Part shown: positions 27,049 through 35,007 of the stretch, one piece after another | Layout of the letters: each line of letters starts with the position of its first letter | Position numbering within the stretch: position 1 is the first letter of the stretch | DNA from: Chromatocurvus sp964613795 | GTDB taxonomy: Bacteria; Pseudomonadota; Gammaproteobacteria; Pseudomonadales; Halieaceae | Reading direction: 5' to 3' | Length of the DNA: 64,000 nt | NCBI GenBank assembly: GCA_964613795.1 | Contig: CAZTJR010000001.1 | Span: 310,001 to 374,000, forward strand | Position numbers and translations under genes: made by a program | Notes under the pieces: model-generated | What the model saw: the letters and a program-made list of their open reading frames with translations, nothing else | Told to the model about the DNA's origin: nothing | Database searches by the model: none

Positions 27049-28581
27049 ATGAACAGCCCCCTTCCTGAAACGCCTCAAGTGCCGCTTGCCAGTCCCGATG
27101 CGCCCCATGCCGTTGTTATCGGTAGCGGTTTCGGCGGTCTGGCCGCAGCCATACGTCTTGGCGCGCGAGGCTTTCGCGTTACCGTAGTCGACAAGCTTGA
27201 TGCCCCCGGTGGACGCGCCTACGTGTTCCGCCAGGACGGCTTCACCTTTGATGCTGGCCCCACGATCGTCACTGCGCCTTTCCTGCTGCGCGAACTGTGG
27301 AACATGTGTGGTCGCCGGTTCGAGGACGATGTCGATCTGCGCATGATGTCGCCGTTCTACCGCATCCGTTTTGACGACGGCAAGGTGTTCGATTACGGCG
27401 GTGACCCGGAGGCTGTGAAGGCCGAGATCGCCCGCTTCAATCCGGACGATGTTGCGGGCTATGACGAGTATATGGATGCCAGCCGCAAGGCCTATGAAAT
27501 CGGCTTTGAAAAGGTGGGGCATCTGCCGTTTGACACCTTTGCCGAGCTGTTGAAATTTCTGCCGGACATGGTGCACCTGCGCGGTTATCGCAGTGTCTAT
27601 TCCCAGGTTGCGAAGTACGTAACCGACCCTTATGTTCGCATCGTTCTGAGTTTCCATCCCCTGCTCGTGGGCGGCAATCCATTTGCGGTCACCTCGGTCT
27701 ATACCCTCATTTCATTCCTGGAGCGGCAGTGGGGCGTGCACTCCGCAATGGGGGGCACCGGCAGCATCATCAACGGTCTGGTCGATCTGATTCGAGGGCA
27801 GGGCAGCCAGCTGCGCATGAATGCAGAGGTGGAAGAGATCCTGGTGGAAGAGGGCACCGCAAAGGGTGTGCGTCTGCGTTCTGGTGAGGTCCTGCCGGCA
27901 GACCTGGTCGTTTCCAATGCCGATTCGGCGTGGACCTACCGGCATCTGGTGCCGGAGCAGCACCGCCGTCACTGGACCAACAGGCGTATCGAGCGGTCGC
28001 GTTCCTCCAACGGCCTGTTTGTCTGGTACTTCGGTACCAAGAGACAATACCCGGACGTGCCACACCACTCCATCGTGCTCGGCCCCCGCTACGAGCCATT
28101 GCTGAAAGATATCTTTGCACACAAGAAGCTGACTGCGGATTTCAGCCTGTATCTGCACCGGCCCACGGCGACCGATCCCTCCATGGCGCCAGAGGGACAC
28201 GATTGTTTCTATGTGCTCGCGCCGGTGCCGCATCTGGACGCCGACGTCGACTGGAAGGAGCATGCCGAGAGCTATCGACAGGCGGTGGAGGCCCGGCTGG
28301 AGGAAACGATGCTCCCCGGCCTGCGCGAGGCCGTGGTGACATCGCGCGTCATGACGCCGCTGGATTTCGAAGAAAGGCTGCTGTCTTTCCGCGGTGCCGG
28401 GTTCAGTTTCGAGCCCGTGCTCTGGCAGAGCGCCTGGTTCCGGCCGCATAATCGAAGCGAGGATGTCAGGCATCTGTACCTGGTGGGCGCAGGCACTCAC
28501 CCCGGCGCCGGAATGCCTGGCGTACTGTCCTCTGCGCGAGTTCTTGATACCGTTGTGCCGCATGCCAATACCTTCCGCTGA
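27049..28581 (+). CDS. crtI: Phytoene desaturase CrtI
   Basis: CrtI introduces double bonds into phytoene to give neurosporene or lycopene. The 510 residues begin with the FAD-binding VVIGSGFGGLAAAIRLGARG and include DAGPTIVTAPFLL, FHPLLVGGNPF, and the C-terminal flavin motif LYLVGAGTHPGAGMPGVL. It sits 135 nt after bchO and overlaps crtB by 20 nt. The number of desaturations cannot be told from sequence. Confidence 0.95.
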   Translation: MNSPLPETPQVPLASPDAPHAVVIGSGFGGLAAAIRLGARGFRVTVVDKLDAPGGRAYVFRQDGFTFDAGPTIVTAPFLLRELWNMCGRRFEDDVDLRMMSPFYRIRFDDGKVFDYGGDPEAVKAEIARFNPDDVAGYDEYMDASRKAYEIGFEKVGHLPFDTFAELLKFLPDMVHLRGYRSVYSQVAKYVTDPYVRIVLSFHPLLVGGNPFAVTSVYTLISFLERQWGVHSAMGGTGSIINGLVDLIRGQGSQLRMNAEVEEILVEEGTAKGVRLRSGEVLPADLVVSNADSAWTYRHLVPEQHRRHWTNRRIERSRSSNGLFVWYFGTKRQYPDVPHHSIVLGPRYEPLLKDIFAHKKLTADFSLYLHRPTATDPSMAPEGHDCFYVLAPVPHLDADVDWKEHAESYRQAVEARLEETMLPGLREAVVTSRVMTPLDFEERLLSFRGAGFSFEPVLWQSAWFRPHNRSEDVRHLYLVGAGTHPGAGMPGVLSSARVLDTVVPHANTFR

Positions 28582-29647
28582 GGCTCCACCGCCGCTGCGC
28601 GAGGCCGACATGGCCGCCTGCCGCGGCCTGCTGAAGACCGGGTCGCGATCCTTTCACGCGGCATCCCGTTTTCTTCCCTATCACTGTCGCGACGCTGCCA
28701 CCGCGCTCTATGCGTTCTGCCGCCAGGCGGACGACGCTGTCGATGACAGCGGTGCGCCGCATCTGGCGCTGGAGATGCTGCACGGCCGCCTGGATGCCGT
28801 GTACGCGCGCGCGCCGGAGGACTACGCCGCGGATCGTGCGCTCGCATCCGTTGTTGTGCGTTATGGTCTGCCCCGAGGTCTGCTGGATGCTCTGCTGGAG
28901 GGCTTTGCCTGGGATGCGGCTGAGCGCGAGTATGAGACGCTGTCGGAGGTGCTCGATTACGCGGCGCGAGTGGCTGGCTCCGTCGGGGTGATGATGGCGG
29001 TCATCATGGGAATACGTGATGCCAGCGTGCTGGCGCGTGCGGCGGATATGGGGGTTGCCATGCAGCTGACCAATATCAGCCGGGACGTGGGGGAGGATGC
29101 CCGCAACGGGCGGCTTTACCTGCCTGCGGCGTGGCTGCGCGAGGCGGGAATCGATCCGGCGGCGTTCGTCCGGGCGCCACAGCACAGTGCCGGGCTGACT
29201 CTCGTGACCCGGCGTCTTCTCACTGTGGCCGATAAACTCTACCGGCGGGCGGATGCCGGCCTGACCCGCCTGCCGCTGCGATGTCGCCCCGGCATGTATG
29301 CAGCGCGACTGCTGTACTCGGCCATTGGCAATGAGGTTGAGCGCCTGGATTACGACAGCGTGAACCAGCGCGCTGTGGTTCCTGCGCAGCGCAAGCTCCG
29401 GCACCTGCTGCGGCTTGCGGGTCTGCCGCTTCTGGACGCCGACGCAGTGTCGGCGCCCGTTCTGCGGGAGAACCGCTTCCTGGTGGAGGCCGTCAATTCA
29501 CATCCCGGCCCACGGGTGAGTTCTCTCGTCGAGCATGAGGGCAAGGTTGCCTGGATGCTGGCACTGCTGCAGGATCTTGAGCGCCGTGAACGATCGCCCG
29601 ATGCGCTCGATGCCCGCGATAGCCAAGGCAGGTCGGCCGCTGGCTGA
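28562..29647 (+). CDS. crtB: Phytoene synthase CrtB
   Basis: CrtB condenses two geranylgeranyl diphosphates to phytoene. Of the 361 residues, both aspartate-rich sites are visible: YAFCRQADDAVDD near residue 55 and MQLTNISRDVGEDARNGRLYLP near 165. The start is ATG 28562 (MPIPSAEAPP), 20 nt inside the end of crtI; the longer open frame upstream lies in crtI and is not used. crtC is convergent 47 nt downstream. Confidence 0.95.
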   Translation: MPIPSAEAPPPLREADMAACRGLLKTGSRSFHAASRFLPYHCRDAATALYAFCRQADDAVDDSGAPHLALEMLHGRLDAVYARAPEDYAADRALASVVVRYGLPRGLLDALLEGFAWDAAEREYETLSEVLDYAARVAGSVGVMMAVIMGIRDASVLARAADMGVAMQLTNISRDVGEDARNGRLYLPAAWLREAGIDPAAFVRAPQHSAGLTLVTRRLLTVADKLYRRADAGLTRLPLRCRPGMYAARLLYSAIGNEVERLDYDSVNQRAVVPAQRKLRHLLRLAGLPLLDADAVSAPVLRENRFLVEAVNSHPGPRVSSLVEHEGKVAWMLALLQDLERRERSPDALDARDSQGRSAAG

Positions 29648-29694
29648 ATTTGTCGCCAGCAGGCCATGTCAGCATCGCGTGCGGGTGGCGGAAT

Positions 29695-30693
29695 TCAGCC
29701 GGGCCCACCGCGAACGGGTCGCGTGTTTCGGGGCATGCGGAACGGCAGCAGGCTCTGCACCCAGCGCTGACGGAAGCGCACCAGCGACAGACTTTCATGG
29801 AACGCGGTGACGTGCTCTCCCAGTAACTGTGTCTCCAGCATGGACCTGGCATAGAACGGCGTGTCTTCCAGTGTGCGTCGCACTCGCGTCCTTCCCGCTG
29901 TATCTGCCCCGGTCTGACGGGGAATGCGCCAGATCCCGGTTGTGGGCAGTATCACTCCGGGTGGTGGCGCGATCCGCTCTGCCTTCCCCTGCGCATCAAA
30001 CCGCAGCGCCAGCGCTGTTGCCGCCGCGCCCGGGTCCAGTGGGCGCGTGTGGTATTGCACGATACTGCCGCCATCGGCGAGGGTTGCCCGGGACCAGTCC
30101 CAGTCCGTGAATCCGGCCTCGAGGGGCTCGCTGCCGCGGTTGCTGTCGAAGTAGGCCTCGCCCTGCCATGACAGTCGGGGCGCTTCGAGTTCTACCGACA
30201 CCCTGCATGCAGGGCTGATGGGCCACCAGCGGTGCCGCCCATCGTGATCAATGGCGTAATCCTCGCGACTGATGCACGGTAGCGTCAGTCGCACCTGGCC
30301 GCGCAGGCGTCGCGGCAGCGGCACCGTAATTTCGTCTATTGCGACAGATATCGTCTTATCGTCCCAGTGTATTGCGCTCGGACCCACCTGCAGATGGGCT
30401 GCATCCCGAATCAGATTGTTGCGACCGCGTTCAGTCAGCGCCCACACCTTTCTGCCTCCCGGATTGTAGAGCACGGCGTTGATCGCGCAGTGATTTCCGG
30501 GGTCGGTGGGCCCACGGCGCCTGGCAGCGGCATAGTAGGGTGAGAAGACGCTGCCGACGAAGACAATAATCGTCAGCCCGAATCGCCCATCGTCGCTCAA
30601 TGCGTCGATATACCACCATTGATAGCCATTGACGCCTACCGCAGAGGCAAAGCCGGTCCTGGGTGAGTCAGGCAGGATTTCGGATTGGAGCAT
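29695..30693 (-). CDS. crtC: Carotenoid 1,2-hydratase CrtC
   Basis: CrtC adds water to the psi end of neurosporene or lycopene, the first step to methoxylated carotenoids such as spirilloxanthin. Of 332 residues, NGYQWWYIDALSDDGRFGLTII, VFVGSVFSPYYAAARRRG, and GFTDWDWSRATLADG are hallmark CrtC blocks. It is transcribed alone, divergent from crtE. In most purple bacteria crtD lies between crtC and crtE on the crtC strand; here that place is empty. Confidence 0.94.
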   Translation of the reverse strand: MLQSEILPDSPRTGFASAVGVNGYQWWYIDALSDDGRFGLTIIVFVGSVFSPYYAAARRRGPTDPGNHCAINAVLYNPGGRKVWALTERGRNNLIRDAAHLQVGPSAIHWDDKTISVAIDEITVPLPRRLRGQVRLTLPCISREDYAIDHDGRHRWWPISPACRVSVELEAPRLSWQGEAYFDSNRGSEPLEAGFTDWDWSRATLADGGSIVQYHTRPLDPGAAATALALRFDAQGKAERIAPPPGVILPTTGIWRIPRQTGADTAGRTRVRRTLEDTPFYARSMLETQLLGEHVTAFHESLSLVRFRQRWVQSLLPFRMPRNTRPVRGGPG

Positions 30694-30760
30694 GTCATTT
30701 CCGTCTGGGATTCGGCGCGGCTGGAGTGAAAAGTCCGCAAAGTCGCTTGCAGTTTACCAG

Positions 30761-30778
30761 TGTCTAATCTAAATTACA
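30761..30778. promoter_or_regulatory. PpsR/CrtJ-type operator 1, crtC-crtE intergenic
   Basis: TGTCTAATCTAAATTACA matches TGT-N12-ACA exactly. It is separated by 8 bp (containing TATAAG) from a second perfect site, the paired layout known for CrtJ/PpsR-controlled promoters. It can serve both divergent genes. Confidence 0.8.
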
Positions 30779-30786
30779 TATAAGAG

Positions 30787-30804
30787 TGTCAAATAAAGTA
30801 GACA
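30787..30804. promoter_or_regulatory. PpsR/CrtJ-type operator 2, crtC-crtE intergenic
   Basis: TGTCAAATAAAGTAGACA matches TGT-N12-ACA exactly. Read leftwards its left half is TTGACA, a consensus -35 box directed toward crtC, so PpsR binding would block the polymerase there. Confidence 0.8.
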
Positions 30805-30878
30805 TCAAACAATGTTCCGGTGGGTTGTGCAGGTGATCTGTAAAGGCCTGGCCTGGAGCAGCAATTCAGGTGGATCGC

Positions 30879-31784
30879 ATGGCTGAACCTGGTATAACGA
30901 CAAGCGGAAATCCCTCACTACCGGTGTACGAGCGCGCTCTGCATGCGGCGCTGGATCACGCCACGGCGGCGGGCTGCCCGCCACGTCTGGCAAAAGCGAT
31001 GCGCTACGCCGTGTTCCCGGGTGGCGCGCGGGTGCGTCCCCAGCTGTGCCTGGCGGTTGCGGCCGCTACCGGAGATTATGATGCCGATCTCGCCGGTGCT
31101 GCCGGGGCCGCGATAGAGCTGCTCCACTGCGCGTCACTGGTGCATGACGACCTACCTTGTTTCGATAACGCGCACGAGCGTCGCGGCAAGGCATCAGTGC
31201 ATCAGAAATACGGCGAACAGCTGGCATTGCTGTGTGGTGATGCGCTGATTGTCGAGGCCTTCAGCAGCCTGACGCGAGCGGCCGTAGCCACGGCGCAGGC
31301 GCACCGGCTGCCGGCCCTGATGGCCTGCATCGCTGGCGGCGTCGGTGCGCCGATGGGGATCTGTGCCGGCCAGGCCTGGGAATGCGAATCAGAGGTAGAC
31401 CTCGCCCGTTACCACCAGGCAAAGACTGGCGCGCTGTTCATCGCCGCGACCTGCGCGGGAGCGACGGTTGCCGGTGCGGATCCTGCTCTGTGGCGGCCGC
31501 TGGGTGATGCCATCGGGCATAGTTACCAGGTTGCGGACGATATTCTGGATGCGGCGGCGGACGCCAGCGTTATCGGCAAGCCCACCGGTCAGGATGTTGC
31601 GCTTGGCCGACCCAGTGCGGTGCGTCAATTTGGTCTTGAGGGTGCCGTGCAGCATTTGCGAGAGCGGGTTGATGCCAGTGTCGACGCGGTGCCCGCGTGC
31701 CCTGGCCGGGAGCAGCTGCAGGCGCTGGTGCGCAATCAGTCACGACGCTTTCTGCCCAAGGGGCTGGTGGTGCAGGCTGCCTGA
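30879..31784 (+). CDS. crtE: Geranylgeranyl diphosphate synthase CrtE
   Basis: CrtE makes the C20 precursor for carotenoids and the bacteriochlorophyll tail. The 301 residues show KAMRYAVFPGGARVRPQL, the first aspartate motif in LVHDDLPCFDNAHERRGK and the second in YQVADDILDA. I choose ATG 30879, with AGGTGG 5 nt upstream, over GTG 30870. Its stop overlaps the crtF start (TGATG). It is the first gene of the probable crtEF-bchCXYZ-puf superoperon. Confidence 0.94.
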   Translation: MAEPGITTSGNPSLPVYERALHAALDHATAAGCPPRLAKAMRYAVFPGGARVRPQLCLAVAAATGDYDADLAGAAGAAIELLHCASLVHDDLPCFDNAHERRGKASVHQKYGEQLALLCGDALIVEAFSSLTRAAVATAQAHRLPALMACIAGGVGAPMGICAGQAWECESEVDLARYHQAKTGALFIAATCAGATVAGADPALWRPLGDAIGHSYQVADDILDAAADASVIGKPTGQDVALGRPSAVRQFGLEGAVQHLRERVDASVDAVPACPGREQLQALVRNQSRRFLPKGLVVQAA

Positions 31785-32962
31785 TGCGTACAGAAGCTAG
31801 CACCGGAGAGGATCTTTCACACACAAAGCAGCAAGAATCGAACGGCATGGGTGAATGGATCCTCGCCTGGCGTGATCGCCTTCTGGGCAGTCCACGTTTC
31901 CAGCGCGCTGCGGCACGCTTTCCGCTGACGCGCCCTTTGGCGCGGCGTCGGGCCCGGACCCTGTTCGACATAAGCGCCGGTTTCGTCTATTCACAGATCC
32001 TCTTTGCCTGTGTCCGGTCGCGCCTGCTGGAGACGCTTGCCGGCGGGCCGCGCAGTGTTGCCGGCATAGCGCGTGCCGTCGACCTGCCCGAGTCTGCTGC
32101 CCTGACCCTGCTGCGAGCCGCGGCCTCCCTGCGGCTGGTGCAGCCCGCGGGTGAGGACTACCGTCTGGGCGATCTCGGTGCCGTCATGCTTGGCAATCCA
32201 TCCATCGCTGCCATGGTGAGCCATCATGAGCGGCTGTATGCCGACCTCGTCGATCCGCTAGCCCTGCTGGCGAACCCCGGGGAGACCCGATTGGCGGCTT
32301 ACTGGCCCTATGCCGGCAGCGAGGATCGCGGCGGCATCGGAGGCGACCAGGTCGCTGCCTACAGCGAGCTGATGGCGGCTTCGCAGGCCATGTTGTGCAA
32401 CGACATTCTCGATGCAGTGAGCATGAAATCGGCGAGCCACCTGCTGGACGTCGCCGGGGGTGAGGGCGTGTTCCTCGCCGCCGCACTGCGCCGCTGGCCG
32501 CACCTTGAGGGCACTGTGATGGATCTGCCCGCGGTGGCCGAGCGCGCCGCCACGCGTCTGGCTGAAGCTGCCGTCGCGCCGCGAGCCACGGCGGCGCCGG
32601 TCGATATGTTTGCCGATGTCTGGCCGCAGGGTGCCGACCTGATTTCTTTCGTTCGCGTGCTTCACGATCACGACGATGAGCCGGTGCGGGAACTGTTGTC
32701 GCGCGCCCACGCAGCCCTAGGTCCGGGTGGCAGGGTCATGATTGCCGAGCCCATGGCACAGACGCCGGGCGCAGAACCGGTGGGTGACGGCTACTTCGGC
32801 TTCTACCTGCTGGCCATGGGCAGTGGCCGTCCGCGCAGCGCCGGGGAGCTCTCCGCGATGCTGAGAGAGGCGGGATTTCAGGGCGTGCGTGAGCTCAAGA
32901 CATCGCAGCCTATGCTGGTGCGCGTGCTGGTCGCGAAAATTGGTGCCGACGTTGTTAATTAA
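31784..32962 (+). CDS. crtF: Carotenoid 1-hydroxy O-methyltransferase CrtF
   Basis: CrtF methylates the tertiary hydroxyl that CrtC introduces. The 392 residues have an N-terminal winged-helix dimerisation part (SVAGIARAVDLPESAALTLLRAA) and a SAM-binding domain (LLDVAGGEGVFLAAALRRWP, GTVMDLPAV, VRVLHDHDDEPV, RVMIAEPMA). ATG 31784 overlaps the crtE stop; ATG 31847 (MGEWILAW) is an alternative. The last codons lie inside the first bchC PpsR site. Confidence 0.92.
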   Translation: MRTEASTGEDLSHTKQQESNGMGEWILAWRDRLLGSPRFQRAAARFPLTRPLARRRARTLFDISAGFVYSQILFACVRSRLLETLAGGPRSVAGIARAVDLPESAALTLLRAAASLRLVQPAGEDYRLGDLGAVMLGNPSIAAMVSHHERLYADLVDPLALLANPGETRLAAYWPYAGSEDRGGIGGDQVAAYSELMAASQAMLCNDILDAVSMKSASHLLDVAGGEGVFLAAALRRWPHLEGTVMDLPAVAERAATRLAEAAVAPRATAAPVDMFADVWPQGADLISFVRVLHDHDDEPVRELLSRAHAALGPGGRVMIAEPMAQTPGAEPVGDGYFGFYLLAMGSGRPRSAGELSAMLREAGFQGVRELKTSQPMLVRVLVAKIGADVVN

Positions 32963-32970
32963 ACTTGACA
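32953..32970. promoter_or_regulatory. PpsR/CrtJ-type operator 1 before bchC
   Basis: TGTTAATTAAACTTGACA is an exact TGT-N12-ACA and overlaps the crtF stop codon. Its TTGACA end (32965-32970) works as a -35 box; TAAACT 16 bp further (32987-32992) is a plausible -10. The next palindrome follows after 8 bp. Confidence 0.82.
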
Positions 32971-32978
32971 TCTCGGAA

Positions 32979-32996
32979 TGTAAACTTAAACTGACA
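32979..32996. promoter_or_regulatory. PpsR/CrtJ-type operator 2 before bchC
   Basis: TGTAAACTTAAACTGACA is an exact TGT-N12-ACA lying over the likely -10 region of the bchC promoter. The pair with 8-bp spacing is the same layout as described for the Rhodobacter capsulatus bchC promoter. Confidence 0.82.
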
Positions 32997-33061
32997 CCCA
33001 TGGAAGCGATAAATCACATGGTCAGTCATTCCCTGCAGCGAGCACGTATCGGAGGCGCCCA

Positions 33062-34012
33062 ATGACAGATCGCGTTGCCGCCGTCGTGTTTGAGCAGCCT
33101 GGCGAGCTGGCCGTACGTAGCGTGGGCCTAACCCTGCCGGGCAATGGTGACTGCGTCGTGGATGTCGAGTGGAGCGGTATCAGTACCGGTACAGAACGAC
33201 TGCTCTGGTTGGGTCGTATGCCGGCTTTTCCCGGCCTCGCCTATCCCCTGGTGCCGGGTTACGAGTCTGTTGGTCGCGTCAGCGCGGTTGGCAGCGACTG
33301 TGATCTACAGCTCGGCCAGCGTGTGTTCGTGCCTGGCTCAAGAGGATTCACGGACGTGCAGGGGCTTTTCGGGGGCGCTGCCCAGCGACTGGTCGTTGAT
33401 GGCGGACGTGTGACGCCACTTGCCGAGAGCCTTGGCGAGGAGGCGACCCTGCTGGCGCTCGCGGCAACAGCGTATCGCGCGGTTACCCGCGGGCCGGAGG
33501 GCTCTCTGCCGGATCTGATTATCGGCCACGGCGTGCTCGGCCGACTCGCGGCGCGCACGGTTATCGCCCTTGGCGGCGCAGCGCCGACTGTCTGGGAGAG
33601 TCAGGCGTCGCGACGCACTGGTGCCGAGGGCTACAGCGTTATTGAAGCCGATGCCGATACTCGCAGTGACTACCGTCTGATCTGTGACGCCAGCGGCGCA
33701 CCGGGTCTGCTCGACACGCTCATTTCGCGCCTGGCACCCGCCGGCTGCGTCATTCTTGCGGGCTTCTACCAGGAGCCCGTGTCGTTTGCCTTCCCGCCCG
33801 CGTTCATGCGTGAAGCACAGCTGCGCATCTCGGCGGAATGGCAGCCGGCCGACCTGCTCAGGGTGACTGAACTGCTCGCCAGTGGCGCACTGTCACTCGA
33901 CGGACTGATTACACACCGCTCGCCGGCGGCGAACGCCGAGCCGGCCTACGAACAGGCATTCGCTGATGCGGACTGCCTCAAAATGATTCTGGATTGGAGG
34001 TCTGCGAAATGA
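33062..34012 (+). CDS. bchC: Bacteriochlorophyllide a dehydrogenase BchC
   Basis: BchC oxidises the 3-hydroxyethyl group to the acetyl group of bacteriochlorophyllide a. The 316 residues form a medium-chain dehydrogenase-like protein: SGISTGTERLLWLGRMP, YPLVPGYESVGRV, LIIGHGVLGRLAARTVIALGG (nucleotide binding) and GFYQEPVSFAFPPAFMREA. GGAGG is 7 nt before the ATG. It overlaps bchX by 4 nt (ATGA). Confidence 0.95.
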   Translation: MTDRVAAVVFEQPGELAVRSVGLTLPGNGDCVVDVEWSGISTGTERLLWLGRMPAFPGLAYPLVPGYESVGRVSAVGSDCDLQLGQRVFVPGSRGFTDVQGLFGGAAQRLVVDGGRVTPLAESLGEEATLLALAATAYRAVTRGPEGSLPDLIIGHGVLGRLAARTVIALGGAAPTVWESQASRRTGAEGYSVIEADADTRSDYRLICDASGAPGLLDTLISRLAPAGCVILAGFYQEPVSFAFPPAFMREAQLRISAEWQPADLLRVTELLASGALSLDGLITHRSPAANAEPAYEQAFADADCLKMILDWRSAK

Positions 34013-35007
34013 CGGAAGCGTCTGTCGCTCAGTTTACGCCGGATATGGAAAAAGACGGAACCCTTGACGATACCGACATGCTCGCCAGCTCGAAAGATGG
34101 CCCTGGAACGCAGATCATCGCGATCTATGGCAAGGGTGGTATTGGCAAGAGTTTCACACTGTCCAACCTGTCCTACATGATGGCCCAGCAGGGCAAGAAA
34201 GTGCTGTTGATCGGCTGTGATCCGAAAAGTGACACGACCTCGCTGCTGTTTGGCGGCAAGGCCTGCCCGACGATTATCGAGACGGCCTCGCGCAAGAAGG
34301 AAGCCGGTGAGGAAGTCCGCATTGAGGATGTCTGCTTCAAGCGTGACGGCGTCTTCGCGATGGAGCTCGGCGGTCCGGAAGTTGGCCGCGGTTGCGGTGG
34401 TCGGGGCATCATCCATGGTTTTGAAACGCTGGAAAAGCTCGGATTCCACGACTGGGACTTTGATTACGTGCTGCTCGATTTCCTGGGTGACGTGGTGTGC
34501 GGCGGTTTCGGTCTGCCCATTGCAAGGGACATGTGCCAGAAGGTCATCGTGGTGGCCTCCAACGATCTGCAGTCCCTTTACGTCGCTAACAACGTCTGCT
34601 CTGCGGTTGAATACTTCCGCAAGCTGGGCGGCAACGTCGGCGTCGCCGGCATGGTGACCAACAAGGATGACGGGTCTGGTGAGGCCCAGGCGTTCTGCAA
34701 GGCAGTCGGTATCCCCGAACTCGCCAGCATTCCGGCTCACGACGACATCCGGCGCAAGAGCGCCAATTACGAGATTATCGGTTTCCCGGAAGGTGAATGG
34801 GGATCCTTGTTCGGTGGTCTTGCCAAGAACGTGGCGGAAGCGCCACCACACCACCCGACGCCGCTGACGCCGGACGGTCTGCTGGACCTGTTCTCCAGCG
34901 ACACCACCGGGCGCGACGTCGTCCTGCAGCCCGCTACCCAGGAAGACCTCTGCAGCGCAGCCGTGCTGAACAAGGAATCCCTGGAGGTGATTTATGACAC
35001 CGTCTGA
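34009..35007 (+). CDS. bchX: Chlorophyllide a reductase iron protein BchX
   Basis: BchX is the NifH-like ATP-driven electron donor of chlorophyllide a reductase (BchXYZ), which reduces ring B. Of 332 residues, IYGKGGIGKSFTLSNL is the P-loop, CDPKSDTTSLLFGG is switch I, and the cluster ligands sit in GRGCGGRG and LGDVVCGGFG. ATG 34009, with GGAGG 9 nt upstream, starts MTEASV; the extra five residues in the longest frame belong to the bchC overlap. Confidence 0.97.
   Translation: MTEASVAQFTPDMEKDGTLDDTDMLASSKDGPGTQIIAIYGKGGIGKSFTLSNLSYMMAQQGKKVLLIGCDPKSDTTSLLFGGKACPTIIETASRKKEAGEEVRIEDVCFKRDGVFAMELGGPEVGRGCGGRGIIHGFETLEKLGFHDWDFDYVLLDFLGDVVCGGFGLPIARDMCQKVIVVASNDLQSLYVANNVCSAVEYFRKLGGNVGVAGMVTNKDDGSGEAQAFCKAVGIPELASIPAHDDIRRKSANYEIIGFPEGEWGSLFGGLAKNVAEAPPHHPTPLTPDGLLDLFSSDTTGRDVVLQPATQEDLCSAAVLNKESLEVIYDTV

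Noticed and set aside
27712..28611. 299-aa open frame on the minus strand opposite crtI
   Set aside because: Antisense shadow of crtI; no known motif.
29695..30693. Possibility that this gene is crtD
   Set aside because: It lacks a dinucleotide-binding motif and has the CrtC blocks; it is a hydratase, not a desaturase.
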